Part shown: piece after piece, positions 47,601 to 61,701 of the stretch
Layout of the letters: each line of letters opens with the position of its first letter
How positions within the stretch are numbered: the stretch's first letter is position 1
NCBI GenBank assembly: GCA_033961575.1
Contig: CM066731.1
Span: 131,495,001-131,559,000 of the forward strand
Direction: 5' to 3'
Length of the DNA: 64,000 bases
Origin: Aselliscus stoliczkanus
Taxonomy: Eukaryota; Chordata; Mammalia; Chiroptera; Hipposideridae
Program-made: the position numbers and the translations under genes
The notes under the pieces: generated by a model
The model's input: the letters and a program-made list of their open reading frames with translations, nothing else
Told to the model about the DNA's origin: nothing
Databases searched by the model: none

Positions 47601-48885
47601 TGTGCTTAGAAGGACCCCACCCTTGGTTTAGTGTTCTGGTGTCACCACTGTGAAATTCTTCATAATTTTTAAAACAAGAAATGCCACATATTTGTTTTGC
47701 ATTGGGCTCTGTGCTCTGTACATTACATAGTTGGTCCTGGGGTCAGCCTAGAAGTCTACACTCAGCCAAACTATCAATCAGGTTTGAAGGAAGAGTGAAG
47801 CCATTTTCAGATATTCAGTGACCCCAAAAATTTCATTTTCTAAGCAATCTTTTTCAGGTAGCTACTGGGAAATGTATTTGACCAAAATAATGACATGACA
47901 AAAAATATAATACAGACAAGTGAAGAAGGGAAGTCTCCAAATAATAGAAATGTGACCATCCTAGGAATTAACTAGTCTAGACTGAAGTAACAGTGCAGAG
48001 GAAAGAAAGTAGGAGGGAAATCTCTAGAGGAAAAATTGGAACTGATGAACAATGGAACTGATAAGATGTTTGAAACTTGCTTTTGACCAATCATTTGAAC
48101 ATCCATAAAATTATAAAACATATATAAAAAATACAATAATTATGAAATCATGGAGGAAGAAAAAAGTTATATAAAATAGGAAAGTCATTGATTGACACTA
48201 ATGACAAGTGAATAATATTTATAAATCATACTGCTATAAACACTAGTGACTGAAAAACAAAATAAGGTACAATATAACTCTTGATAAGATGAGACTAAGG
48301 AAGTTGGTGAAATTAATACATGAGAGCTAGTTCCTCTGTTATCATTATGGATGTCTGAAATTGAAAAATCAAAAAATAGTAAATGCATATTATTTGGAAA
48401 TATACTTAAAGAAAGGAAGAACTAAAAAGAAATAAACCATTGAGATTATTTACTTCTGGGAAACTGCTGCTTTTTGATAATAATAAAATAATTTTAATGA
48501 CACAATCTCCTATTAGAGTAGAATGTTCACTATATTGCTCACAAGACAAGTGATTCAATTTAGAAGTCAGCTCCTTTACCTGGTAGTTTTGGAATTACTG
48601 ACCATGACAAATTTAAATGGCTGAAAAAATAACAAGATGTCAAAATTCATCATGAAGTGGAAACAAAGAAAGACTTTGAAAGGATACAACGTGTTCCAAT
48701 CATGAGTTGATGGTTATGTTGAATTCCAGTTCTTTTAGGCCCTTTTAGACACAAAGAAGCCAGGGAAAGAAAATGACTCACAGTAATTAAATATACACTT
48801 GTTCATCACATGTTCCATACTCATGAATGGAATTGACTGAAAACAAGAACATATGTTTCATATTTGAGGTAGACACACAAAAGGA

Positions 48886-48932
48886 AATATATATTATATT
48901 TCATATATATTATATGAAATATATATTATATG
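48886..48932. repeat. AT-rich inverted repeat
   Basis: ATTTCATATATATTATATG and its complement-like continuation TATGAAATATATATTATATG form overlapping inverted repeats that could fold into a hairpin. Confidence 0.8.
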
Positions 48933-50059
48933 AAATAGTATATGAGGTTAGAGTGAACTATGATGGCTGAATTTATTACTATTTTTTTTTTGTTGCAAAT
49001 TCAGAGAAGGGAGAAAGTATACTGAGTTGTGTAAAAAGTCAAATTACAATGTGCTTTAGAAAAAATGAAAGTGAGTAGACAAGAGGCCGCACAGACAAAG
49101 AACACTATGAAAGTGGAGTGCTCCTGAAGCAATAAGGGGCTGAAAACCAGAACAATTTATTACTATATCAAATGAGTAAAGCAGCCTCAGAACTAGTTCC
49201 ACCAAAAATAACAAAGGAATGCTTAAAAGTGGGCTTGGGACATCTACTCTTAATTAATGCAGCACCATGTATAACCAGCTTCAAACAGAAAAGGAAAATC
49301 TTATTAAAATAGATTTTTAAAGAAATATGCATACAGAAAATAAAATTATGGAAAGAAAAGTCAACATGGAATTTTCCCAATTACAACAGATTATACAACA
49401 TAAGAAAACCTAAGAAGCAGAAATATTTTTATGACGGATACTATCAAAATCCTACCAGAGAGCAGAGAAGTAAATAAGTCCTCCTGTTACTCTTGACACT
49501 CAGATATAGGAAAATTTGAGTCAACCAAAGAAGAGTCTCTTGAAAGGGCAATCCCCATGTGCAGATGTAATTTGTTGCATAATAATCAACCAATTTTAAT
49601 TCAAAAGAATTGATTGAGAAGATGGTTTTTATTGAGAAGGTAATTGCACGTAAAACATTAAAAATGATTTTACGCTTCTAATTTGAATTTTTTAATCATT
49701 CTCTCTCTCTTCCCGCCCTCCCTCCATCCCTCCCCCTTCTTCCTTTCCTCCCTATCCATGTACATATGAACATCCTGATTTCAAGACACCACTAAAATTA
49801 AATGACGAAAAGCTCTTGTCTGATTTTACAGAATTTTCCCTTTCTCTGTAGAACTGTAACTTTTATATACATGATCTCTCAGGATTGTTGGAAATAATTA
49901 TTTCCTTATGAGATCTAAAGAATGTTATATTGACAATGACAGAAGCAGTTTTGAGAGTATATTACTAGCATATGCATAAACTGCTGAGTCCCAAATTTGG
50001 TATAGCTTAACAATAGGAATAAAAAATAAAACACTCCCAAATGAGTAAATCAAGGTTTA

Positions 50060-50530
50060 ACCAGGAAAACAAAACAACTCTGAACATTTAAAACAGAGGA
50101 TTTAATTGTTGGAATTGATTATTGTGATGATAGAAGATGGATGGGGAAGACAATGGGAGAATCGTGGGGATCTCCCTAAAAAAACAACTGCAGGAAACTT
50201 TTGGAGGGTCAAAGGAAAGAGGCAGAATCCCCAGATCCTGGGTGTTCCTGCAGAAGAAACATGCCCCAGTGGATCTGCCCAGGGGCATCTGGACCCACAG
50301 AAGAGACACAGCTGTTGCACAAGCATCTTCTTAGAGGCAGTGATGGAGAAAGAAATACTATGGCTTTTCTCTTCCTCTTCATCTGTCCTGCAATCTCCTG
50401 ACAGTATCTGCCACTGGCCAAATCCAGCCAGACACCAACTGACACAGAAGCTTGGGAAATTTAGCTGTAATGATACAGAGCAAAGCAGGAAGAGGGCAAG
50501 GAACAGGTCCAATGGCAAAAAAGCCCAGAA
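50060..50530 (+). repeat. Old dispersed repeat, unclassified
   Basis: AAAACAGAGGATTTAATTGT, TTGGAATTGATTATTGTGAT, CACTGGCCAAATCCAGCCAG and CTTGGGAAATTTAGCTGTAA match a recurrent mammalian repeat by pattern. The many overlapping short open frames here on both strands are not genes. Confidence 0.4.
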
Positions 50531-53500
50531 CCATAATATATATTAACCAGAAAGTGCCACATTTTTTTCCCTGAGATTTGGAAATAAGTGAGACAGGTAG
50601 GGACAAAGCCAACAGAGGGTATTGATTAAAGGACCCATATACAGTAAAGCTGTTTGTTCATTGTATGTGTAGATTTTTGTCTGGTAGATGTGAAAATAAT
50701 TTTTATCGTGTGGAACAGACAACCTCACAAGTTTAAGATCTTGTTAGACATGAGTCAGTCGTGCATTCAGCCCAGCAATCTTATCAGAACTTTGCTATGT
50801 ACACCTAGCTTCTTAAATGCTTTTTTAACCAGTTATAACTTCTTACTGATTCCCTCATTATTAATGATTTAAACAAAAATTTGGCACATGTTCAATTTGT
50901 ATTTACAGGAGGCATGATTTTACCTTTACTGTTTTAACAACAGTGCTACAAAATTTCATACAATATATCCCAATACCCTCAGCATGTATAAATCATGCTG
51001 CTAACTCCAGAGGAGGAAGAGAAATATAATAGATATAAAATAATGACCAGAACAAATACTTCATTTTTATTTCCCTCCCTTTTCCTGTTTCTCTCCCCTC
51101 TTTTCCTTTCTTTCAGAAGCACTAATAAAGACACAACTCTTATGAATTCCTAGGATGTAGATTAAAAAAATCAACAAATATTGGTCTAGAAAGGATGCTC
51201 CAAATATCAGCTCATCTGGGAAAGAGCACCTTCCTAGCACATCCATATAGCAGTAGTGCTATGCTCACCCACCTGAATTTTTGATTACTGAAAATATAGA
51301 TCAAACACTGAGTCTATCCCAGGAGCCCACCATAATGTCACTGCATAGGCACAGACAGAATTCTCCACATACGTTTCTTCTCTTGTCAGTCCTTATCTCC
51401 TCCTAAATGAGGCAATAAGGCAAGTAATTCAGTAAGACAGATTTCTGACTTTAAATACAGAATGACATGCCAAACAATAAGAAAAGTACCCTAGACCCAT
51501 TTTCCCATGACTTGTCTTCAGGGAATTCTCATTGGTCTAACTTTACTTGCTTGAGGGTTGTTGGATGCCAAGTGACAGACACCTCATATTAGGTGGTTTG
51601 TTTTTTGTTTTGCATGTTTCTCTAACTCAACTGAGGTAATACAGTTCTATTTGCATTGAGATGCACAGCTACAGTTTTAGCAGGTGTTTCAGATGGAATT
51701 AAACTGCCTCATGAGAAACAATGTGGCGTCAAACACGATCAGAAAGCTCTTCACCTGGAATAATTCATAAAATCAGTGAGGATTTTTATGCTATTCTCTG
51801 TGGAGTCCCTGCCATGACTAGGTTACAGTGAGTGCTGGGGAAGTACCACACTTAATTAGAGTCTACTCAGTGTCAATCAATCCACAGCCCCAGACATATA
51901 TAAAGTCTGTGTCCTCAGTGACATATTTATCATATGTGTTCCAGCCCAGAGGATATGACAACTTTCTGGAAGATCAAGATTTCTTCATAAAACATCCTTA
52001 AAAGGGTGATTAAACTAGAGAATTTCTTGGGAAAGCCTTGAATTATTAATGCTCCTTCATCCCTACAAAGATTCCAACTCGTCAAGATAAGGGCTAACGT
52101 GGACATGAGCTCGGTTTAAGAATGTGATTTAACACACTTCAACAATTGAATCGAGCCTTCTCATTTCAGTGTTTCTAGTGGTCATGCCACAAATACTCAG
52201 CAATTTGCTGGGGCCGATGACCCAGGGTGGCAACTTTTGACATTGTTTTTCCAGATATTTAACCATAATACTGAACCAAAGCTTTCAATTCTATGTTTTG
52301 GTTACCTAAGATAGACAGAAATTTTAGCATTAGAATAGAGTCTTCAAAGAAGCAGTGATCAGTAAAATTGACATTCCTATGATATTAGAGGGATTTATGA
52401 ATAACTTTATTTATCAGGTATGCATAGTTTTGATCTGTGGTATATGATAAGTGGAGAAACTGTTTATGTGTTAAGGCCAATACTTTAAGACCATATAGAT
52501 ATTTGTCAATACTAAAAACCAAAATGAAAAAGTAATGCATGCTGATCCAAATGTAAGAGCTAACTCAGAAGTCAATATTCACTTGACATTCCAGAGAGAG
52601 TTCTCACCCTGGTTAGTTCAAGCCTCTTCTCTATCATAGCTCAGCAATAGTTATTTACTTTTTTGAAAGAAAAACCTGGTAGAATTGACCAACCCAAGAA
52701 GACTTAAAATTATTATTATTTTTTTTTATTTTTAATTCATTATAAAGCAAGCCAAACACAGTTTAAACAGGTTTATGCAGAGTGGTAAGAAAAGAGTATT
52801 AATGATGAAAAACTTAAAGTTGAAATTCCAAAGTTCAACTTTATTTATTTATTTTTTCCAAACTCAGGTTGATATTTTTTATAGTTTCTTGGAGACGCTC
52901 CATAAATTATCTTCTATTAAACAATAACTGGGATATAATGAAAATAGATACCATAGGCAGGATTCCTTAAATGTTTTTAGATTAGTTTTCATTTTTTAGC
53001 TTAGTTTTTATTGTATAGACCATATTTATGTTTGTTATGTATACTATTACTGTTATAGGAGATGAATAGTCATTGTACATAGGCAGAGGATGAGCAGATT
53101 TTCAACAATAGTCTGTAGCAGAAGGAAAAAAATACCATTCTGTAATTCATAGCAAGCACAACTTGGATTATTGTTATATACAGAAACTCACAAGGCATGC
53201 CGACTCCATAGAACCAGAGGGGTCTCTAACATACATAACAAGTTAAAAAGGTCATTTTCTCTTTGCTTCCTTATTTATTTAAGGTCTATGCCCCTTTGGG
53301 CTTAATAGCTATGTCTGTTTTTCAGCTCCCAGAATAATTTCACAGTACAAAAATCACATCTGTTTTTTTTTTTATGTTTCCAGAGTTAGAGAGCGGAAGC
53401 CATATATCAAAGACCAAAGACCCACTGGCTAATTGTCTTCTTTATGGTTGGTTCCCTGAGGAGCCAATGACCAATCAAAACAGAGTAGATATGGTGCTAG

Positions 53501-56449
53501 GATGAGTAATCTTCCTTGTAGACTATACATTTTATGTAGGTGACTTTTAAAAATTCTGCTTTCCTCTTCTTTCCATAATGAGTAAGTTTGGAAGAAGATC
53601 AATCCTGGTTGACTACCAGGATTATGCGGCTTCAAATTTATAACGTCTACCTATTTTAATGAGAATTGTGCAAGATTTAAAATATGAAGGGGTTTTTTTT
53701 TTTCCGCATTCTTTGGCTTTTATTTTTAAAATATATTTGTAAGAGTAAATTATGCACAAAATTAAATATCTACATTTAATTTATAAATATATAATTTTAT
53801 AATGTATAATTAAATCTTATATATATGTACATATATAACTGAAATATTTTTACAAAAATTAGCAGTTTCTTCACCCACCCCAGTCCCACTTTATGTTCTA
53901 TTCACCTGAGACATCTATGTTAAAATATTTTGGTTGTTTCTTCTGAGATTTTTTCTTCATATTTTAAAGTGCTATACTTATTCTGTTATTTCTTGATTTT
54001 TTGATATCAGATATTACCTATTGGCTTCCTATTTTTAAAATTTTCCTGAAGTTATTAAGTATCTCATTTCTTATTACTATTATTTCCACTGTCTATTTTA
54101 TTTTTCCTGCCCAAATACCCTTTACATCTGCAACATATCAATCCCCTTTAATTCTGGAGACCTCTGTCTTAGAGTTTTGTGTTTTTGGTTTTTTTTTTTT
54201 AAATTAGTTTCAGTTGTACAAAACAATGTAATAGTTAGACATTTATACACCTCACAAAGTGATAGCCCCTCTCCCCCAATCTACTTTTCTTACAGCTTTT
54301 AATCTTCTGGCTCAAATGTGAATGAGTTGCTCTCTAGATCTGAAACACAGCTGTCATCCAGAGCCTCCCTTGGCCATTCTCCTTTATGGTATTCATCTAT
54401 TTCTAGATTCTATGACTTTCTCTTTTCTGAATTTTCCCATTTTGCTTTAAAAAAAATCACATTTTCCAAGAAAATGAGCATGTGAAATAAATCTTTGCGT
54501 CTTCAAATGCTAAACATATTTGTTGTTTGATCTTTGATTAATAGTTGGAAAGAATATTCTAGATCGGAAGCGTTTTCTCTCAAAATTTGAAAATTTGGCT
54601 ACATTTCTTGTCTATAAGAGAAGTCACATACTTTACCATTGTTCTGCTCTGACAATTACTACGATTCGTCCTGTTTACATATTTCAAAAATTCATTAAAA
54701 TATCCTGTTCTCTAATGCCTTCTCTTTTTTTCTCTCTTTGATTTTGTGGGTTAAAAAAATTTTACTCTTCTGTCATTTTAGGGAGGGTCTTGGTGGAAAA
54801 ATATAAACATATGTGACAATCCACAATCTTTATTCAAAAGTAAGAATTTCATTTTCTTGCTGCCTAATTACAAAAAATGAAGATAATAAGGTGCAGCTAA
54901 AATGAAAACTTCTTTCTAATGAAGTATATAAATAATTGAACAAAATTACAATAACGAAGCAGGAAATTTATAGAGCTGGTGCAAATGGGCATTATACATT
55001 TGGTATTGAAGAAAGTATAGTGTTTTTCTCAAATAGAGGAGAATCTGTCTTTTCCTGGGGCAGAAAGAATGACTGGGAAAACAAAAAACAAAGAATTATA
55101 GCTGAAAGTCTACTTAGATAGTAGGGAGAATCAAGTTTGATTTAGAAACTAGAAACTGTCTCTTGATTTTTGTACAATTTTATACTTTTTCCACTTCACT
55201 ACTCCCATCCACCCCAATGACTCTATAAAAGTTCAAACAGACATATTCTAAGGGAGTCTGTGTACTCTAAAATGCATGAGTCATCTTCATTTGTTAATTT
55301 TAGCATCAATTTTCCATCTTCATCACTTTAGCATTTTCATCTGAAGGTGTGATACTCTCTCAAGTTCTATAACACAGATGCTGGTTTTCCACTGCAAGTT
55401 GGTTTTAAAATGTCCCATAAAAAATCATGCTGAAGAATGTTATAATGAGTGCTTTGTCTTATTGGTATTTAAAAGAATATTGCTTTTAAAGAAATGTTGT
55501 TGTTGTTGTTTCAAGGAAACTACTTAAAACAAAGCAAACCTGTGGGATAAATAGTCAATCAGCTTTAAAATGATACAACAAAATAGCAAAGTAATGTTAA
55601 GGAACCTGTCGGAATATTAACTAGAAGACTCTTAACCCCAGTAAGTAACTGCCCCATTACAGAGCCAGATGTTGAGCAGATGCTGCTGCTGCTACTGCTA
55701 CAAAGAAAGGAAAAATAACTATGTACAATCAATGTACTTTATCGTTATCATGTGCTTTTACAGCTAGGAGAGAGCTAAAGAAATCAGTGGAGCGTGACAA
55801 ATGTCAGTACATCCAAAGAAAAGAGGTCGTGAAAAAAAATTTTTTTAAGTTCCTTTTTTAATGGCTACTTAGACTGTTGTATACTCAGCTTGATTTAGCA
55901 AGTGGTATTCACTTTTTTAATGCAATGAACAAGCAAATGGTTAATTCAGCTTCTAACACTACAGGCAAATGTTCTTGAGTTTAATGTTAAATGTGGCTTA
56001 AAAATTTTAGAGAAATAAAACTTAGACTAAAATGTTGAAGAAAGAAACCCAATATATTATTAATACAGTTTTGTATGTTTATTATTGACCACTGAGATCA
56101 TTGCCCCTGTACTTGTGACTTTCATTCATCTGGAGCAATGTCACACTCAATGCAGTGATGCTGTTTTTGCAGACAGGATGTTAGTACCATTTAGTTTAAT
56201 TTTGAAATGGGAATAGGTCCATCCAGTTAACTCTGGTGGCTCAACTCACGCACTTCATAGGGAGTTTTAACCATAACCTTAGCCTCTTCATCACTCCTCC
56301 CCTTCCTTGTCCTCAATATCATTTCGCTTTTGAGCCTTCCCCTCTAATCATTATCATTATGTAAGTCTTCCTCCATTACCCAGACTCAGCTAAGTCTTGG
56401 CTATTCCTCTACTCCAAGAGGAGATGGTCACTGTCAAGGGAAATCACTG

Positions 56450-56618
56450 TACTTTTTCTTAAAAAACAACTTTATTGGGATATCTTTGACATGTAAAAAA
56501 TGTATATACTTAAGGCATGCAAATTCATGTTATGATGTCTGTATGCATTGTGAAAAGATCACCACAATCAAGCCAAATAAATTATCTATCACCTCTACAT
56601 AGTTACCATTTGTGTGTG

Positions 56619-56663
<45 letters not shown>

Positions 56664-56830
56664 TGGGGTTTGTATGTGTGAAATTTATTTTAAGACCTAG
56701 CCTCTTAGTCAATTTTAAGTATATGATACATTATTGTTAACTGTTGATGGGATATATATGTACTTGTCAAGTTGGTAACCTTTCCTCCAATCTCCTGCCT
56801 TGACTTTAGCTATTGTCTTCCCTAAGAAAA
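56450..56830 (-). mobile_element. L1 3' end fragment with TG repeat
   Basis: ACTTTATTGGGATATCTTTG, AAAAGATCACCACAATCAAG, TTATCTATCACCTCTACATA and CCTCTTAGTCAATTTTAAGT follow the reverse L1 3' untranslated region. It encloses a TG repeat at 56610-56661. Confidence 0.7.
56610..56661. repeat. TG microsatellite
   Basis: A TG run with one CA interruption, inside an L1 copy. Confidence 0.96.
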
Positions 56831-57249
56831 ATTTACTATGTGGATGAAATTCACCCCTTTGAACTAATGAAGTTCATAGGTGTCCTTGTTACTGTTATAA
56901 CCAGCTTTCAGCAACTTTAACTCAAGATTACAAAAAACTGAGCACAAAGGCATCAATTCTCACCAAATTTCAACTCTCAGTTCTATTGTACACAAGGATC
57001 CTAATATTTTTCTCCCCTTACAACCAAAACATATCTCATATCTTAAATTTCAAGTTTTGTATTAGTTATGTGTGTATGTATATTTGTAAACACACACAAG
57101 TTAAAAAGGTGATATTATTTCCATACATATACCAAGAATTTAATTGAATTATCTTTGTAATTTATAAATGATTAACCCAATATATAAATATGTAGTCTAT
57201 GTGGTATAATTGCTTAGTTCTAAATTATTATGGCAGCCCCATTCACTCA

Positions 57250-57400
57250 ACAAAGTATTTAAGATCTATCTGAAGATCATAAAACTTATTTAATCCTCAC
57301 AAAACTCTGAAATATTTTCAGTTTTAAAATGAGACAGTGAGGCTTAGAGTTCTAACTAACCTTTCCACATCTATACTGTTGAATAGTAAAAGATGCATAT
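57250..57400 (-). mobile_element. MIR SINE fragment
   Basis: TTATTTAATCCTCACAAAAC, TTTTAAAATGAGACAGTGAG and GCTTAGAGTTCTAACTAACC follow reverse MIR. Confidence 0.6.
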
Positions 57401-58228
57401 TTAAAATAAGTTTATATTTCTCAAAAATCCATGCTTTTTTCTTCTATACCAAGCTGGATATAAGACTATATTTAGCAAATACCTTAAATATCGCTTAGCG
57501 TCAATAAACAGTAAAGAAGAAATATTATCTTTTCAAAACCTTAAACTGTCAACTTTTAATGTAATCATTCCTAAGGATTAGTAAATGTAATAGCAAAATA
57601 AATTATATTGAACAACTATTGAGTGTCCACATAAGTACAGCCAGGTAAGGCCTGTACTTAGTAGTAAATGGTCACCTACATGGCATGATTTCAATGATTC
57701 TGATGGAATTTTCCATGACCAAATCTTTCCAAGAATAATACAAGACCTTTCTTTACCTGTTACCTTTTAAGGAGTCTACCTCATCAATATGAGAACATGG
57801 TTTTGATATAACGGGTACCTGAGTTTTACCTACACGTACTTTATAACATAGTGGCAGCCTTCATTACATGCTTTACAATTCAAATTATTAGATTTGAAAA
57901 AAATGATAAAACAATATGGGGCTCTGTTTGGGCTTTTGATTTTACTTCTGAGACAATTCACTTTTTAAATCTTTTCAATGTTAACTCAGGACAAATCACA
58001 AGTGACCACTAGTTTAACAAGGAAAGACACAGATTTGGAGTTTATCTGAAAGGAAAAAAAAACACTTCCATTCAGAAGAAAATAAATAATTCTTAGGAAC
58101 TGGAGTCTTGGTCCCAAAACAAAAGATACAAAGGAGCATTACTATAACTTGGTGCTTTTTGACAAAAATATAAAGATTATGAAATGAAAGTTAGACAAAG
58201 AAGAATACTGTTGATTAAATTAGTGGTT

Positions 58229-60000
58229 AGCAAAAAAAATAAACAAATGGGATGACAGCAAACTAAAAACTTTTTGCATAGCAAAAGAAATCACCAACAA
58301 AATGAAAATACATTGGCAAATGGGAGAAGATATTTGCCAATGATACATCTGATAAGGGGTTAATATTCAAAATCTATAAAAAACTAATATATTTCAACAC
58401 CAAAGAAAACAAATAATCCAAGGAAAAAATGGGCAGAAGACCTAAATAGTCATTTTTTCAAAAAGCACATACAGATGGCCAATAGAGATATGAAAAAATG
58501 CTCAATGTCACTAATCATCAGAGAAATGCAAATTAAAACCACAATGAGATAACAACTCATACATCTCAGAACGGCTATCATCAATAAGGCAACAAACAAA
58601 AAGTGTTGGTGAGGAAGTGGAGAAAAGAGAACTCTTGTACACTGTTTGTAGGATTGCAAATTGGTACAGCCACTATGGAAAGCAATATGGAAGGTCTTCA
58701 AAAAATTAAAAATACAGCCAATTTATGGCCCAGCAATTCCACACCTGGGTATTTATCCAAAGAAACCAAAACACTAATTCAAAAAGATATATGCACCCCT
58801 ATGTTCACTGTAGTACTATTTATAATATCCAAGGTCTGGATACAACTGCAATGCCCATCAATAAAAGAAATTGTGGTAATATATACAATGGAATATTACT
58901 CTGCCATAAAAAAACCAATAAAGGGTTGGCCGAGGGGCACATTGGTTAAGAGCTGGCTTGGGACCCCAGCTCTGAGCAGCAGAGCCATGGTTTGGATCTC
59001 ACGTGAGGGCTAGTGATGCTGCGCCCTCTACAGCTAAGATGGTGAACAACAGCTCGACTTGGAGCTGGGCTGCGGTGAGTCGCTGGTGATGGTGTGGGCT
59101 GCAGGCCCTGCTGCAGTGGGCTGCCGTAAAGCTACAGTGAGCTACATGGCAGTGGGCATGAGCTGCCAAGAGTCTCCGTGAGCTACCGTCCAATGGCCAG
59201 CGACCAAACTACCTCCTAGGAACAGAGCAATGATAATACCAACATGGACCAGGGAAGCAATGTCCTACATAACTAGATGGAAGAACAAAAGGACAGCAAC
59301 TTGTCTGTTCCCCTTCCCCGATTCCCCAGTGCTGTTCCTTTTCCCCAATTCCCCAATAAAATCTTAAAAAACAAAAACAAAACAAAAAAACAGTGAAATA
59401 TTACCATTTGTGACAACATGAGTGGAACTAGAGAGTATTATGTTTAATGAAATAAGTCAGACTGAGAAGAAAACTACCATATGACCTCACTTATATGTGG
59501 AATCTAAACAAAAAATAAATGAACAAACAAAATAGAAACAGATCCATAGATACAGAGAACAAACTGATGGTTAGTAGATGGGAAGGGGGTTGGGGGGCTG
59601 AGTGAAAACAGTGAAGGGAGTAAGAAGTACAAATTGATAGTTACAGGAGAGTCACAGGGATATAAAGTATAGTATGGGGAATATAATCAATAATATTGTA
59701 AAAACTATGTATAGTGTCATACAGACTTATTGGGGGTATCACCCCATAAATTATATAAATTTCTAACCACTATGTTGCCACCTGAAACTAGTATAAAATA
59801 ATATTGAATGTCAACTATAATTTAAAAAATAGTAACAAGAATGAGTACTACAGCATGAGGAATACAGTTAATAATGTTTAATAACAATGTACAGTGTCAG
59901 GTGGGTAGTAGGTTTGTTGGGGTTATCACTATGTGAGTTATGTAAACATCTTATCACTATGTTGTTCTGTACTAATTTTAAAAAACTAATTAAAGATAAA
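58229..60000 (+). mobile_element. L1 copy (end of ORF2 and 3' end), split by a SINE
   Basis: 58229-58918 matches the L1 ORF2 C-terminus at nucleotide level: CAAATGGGATGACAGCAAAC, GAGAAATGCAAATTAAAACC, GGGTATTTATCCAAAGAAAC and ATACAATGGAATATTACTCT. It resumes at about 59390 with AATATTACCATTTGTGACAA and AATAAGTCAGACTGAGAAG, and reaches the 3' untranslated region. The frame is broken by several stops, so no protein is made. Two related 3' modules follow each other (near 59670-59825 and 59830-59985). Confidence 0.9.
58922..59382 (+). mobile_element. Long composite tRNA-derived SINE, about 460 bp (class C)
   Basis: Head AGGGTTGGCCGAGGGGCACA, body CTGCTGCAGTGGGCTGCC, tail ATAATACCAACATGGACCAG, CATAACTAGATGGAAGAACA and AATAAAATCTTAAAAAAC. 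It has the same architecture as 47104-47510 with a short duplication of the CCCCAATTCCCC segment. It sits inside the L1 copy, so it is younger than that copy. Confidence 0.88.
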
Positions 60001-60733
60001 AAGAAATTGGTGGTTAGCTAGAACTCCATAGCAACACACCCTGCTTGGAAAAGCATCATGTCTCTTAAAAGACTGTATATTATCAAACCCCATTTTAATA
60101 TCTTATTCTAAATATGGTGCAAAATGTCAATGACATCTGAGACCTAATTTCACATAATGTTACTGGGGCATTAGAAGCTCAAGAAGGTAACTGGAATAGT
60201 AAAAGTTACTATGATCAAATACATACCCTGTTCCTCTCCTAGGTACAACTGAATTAGGTCCCAGCTTTTAAACAGCTGGTGATTTGATAGCCCTAACTTG
60301 TCCTATTGCAGGAAAGTATATAAGTTTGGGAATTAAATAGACATAAGAGTAAGGAGATGGCTTACATGAAAAAATAGAAGGAAGTGCTACAGGCAAGAAG
60401 GGTTGAGACTCTATTAAAGTCCCATTGTCTACCATTTTAAATTCTAGTTTGAGGAGTCTGGGCCTTGTACTACATGAGGGATTTGGGGAAATGGTCACGA
60501 TGGATGCAGTTTTTTTAGTAGGTTTATATTTTCAATATTATTTATGTCATTTATCCATAACTTCTCTTCTCACTGCTCCCACCTTAATTCACTTATTTTA
60601 CTTCATCAGTCCTTCTTTTCATTAAAGTCCTGCTAACCACCGTAAGAGATAAAACTCTAAACCCAGCAGGTTAACACAATGAAAGTTTATTACTCACTCA
60701 TAAAAAGGCCAAGTTGTGAGTGCCTGGTTAGTA

Positions 60734-60813
60734 CTGGGTTGTCGGAAAAGTCATGACACATTTTTGCAGCAAAAAACATAGACAAATACATCATGACTTT
60801 TCCGACAACCCAA
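60734..60813. mobile_element. 80-bp mariner-type MITE with perfect inverted ends
   Basis: TGGGTTGTCGGAAAAGTCAT at the left is repeated exactly as the reverse complement at the right (at least 22 bp), with TA on both flanks (60732-60733 and 60814-60815). The size and layout resemble MADE1-like miniature mariners. It has no coding capacity. Confidence 0.88.
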
Positions 60814-61079
60814 TAAACGATTTAGGACCTAAGTTTCTTCCTTCATGTTTGCCCTACTTTCAATTCATGGCTTCCAGGATGACTGGACTCACATCAAGCC
60901 GTGGAGTGAAAAAGGGCATAGATTGTTGCATGTAGAAGGCTTTATGGTTGAGAAATAGAGGCGGTGCTCATAATTTCTACCTGTCTTACATTGAGGAGAA
61001 ATGAGGCATATGGTCCCATTTTACTTTAAGGGAGGATGGGAAAGGCAATTCAATCATGTGCCAAGGAAACAGGTAATGG

Positions 61080-61656
61080 GTATGATGAGCATCTAGCCAT
61101 ACATTACCCCAGTTCTCTTACTGGCCTCCATGCTTTCAGCACTGGTCCCCCTACAATCCAATTCCTGGCAGGAGCCAGAGGGGTATTTTATTAAACATAA
61201 ATTGGATCATCTCACTCCTGTGTTTAAATTCTCCAATATCTTCCAGTAGTACATTGACTAAAACCCAAACTTCTTACCTTGACTCACAGAGTCCTTCATA
61301 ATCGTACCCTTGCTTTACCTTCTGAACTTGTATCATGCCAATCTATCCATCATGTATATGGTCTACTCACATTGATTTTCTTCCTGTTCTTTCATAATCC
61401 AAACAAATTTCTTCCTAGAATCTTTGTACCCACTCTTCTCTCTTCCTCGAACACTCTTCTATAATCTTCACATGACTAGTCCCCACTAAGATTTCAGCTT
61501 AAATGACAACTCTTCAGAGAAGCCCTACTGACATCCCAGTCTATAATAGTGACCCATTCACTTTCTAGCACATTAATCGATTTTAATGTTCTACATAGAA
61601 CTTATGACAATATGCTTCTTTCTATCAGGAATCTACTTATTCTGTATCTATCTCTA

Positions 61657-61701
<45 letters not shown>

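Noticed and set aside
50102..50546. Cluster of overlapping open frames up to 146 codons on both strands
   Set aside because: It coincides with what looks like an old dispersed repeat. Several frames are open at once because of composition, with no protein similarity.
58603..59013. 136-codon open frame on the plus strand
   Set aside because: The first part is the decayed end of L1 ORF2 and the last part runs into an inserted SINE. It is not a gene.
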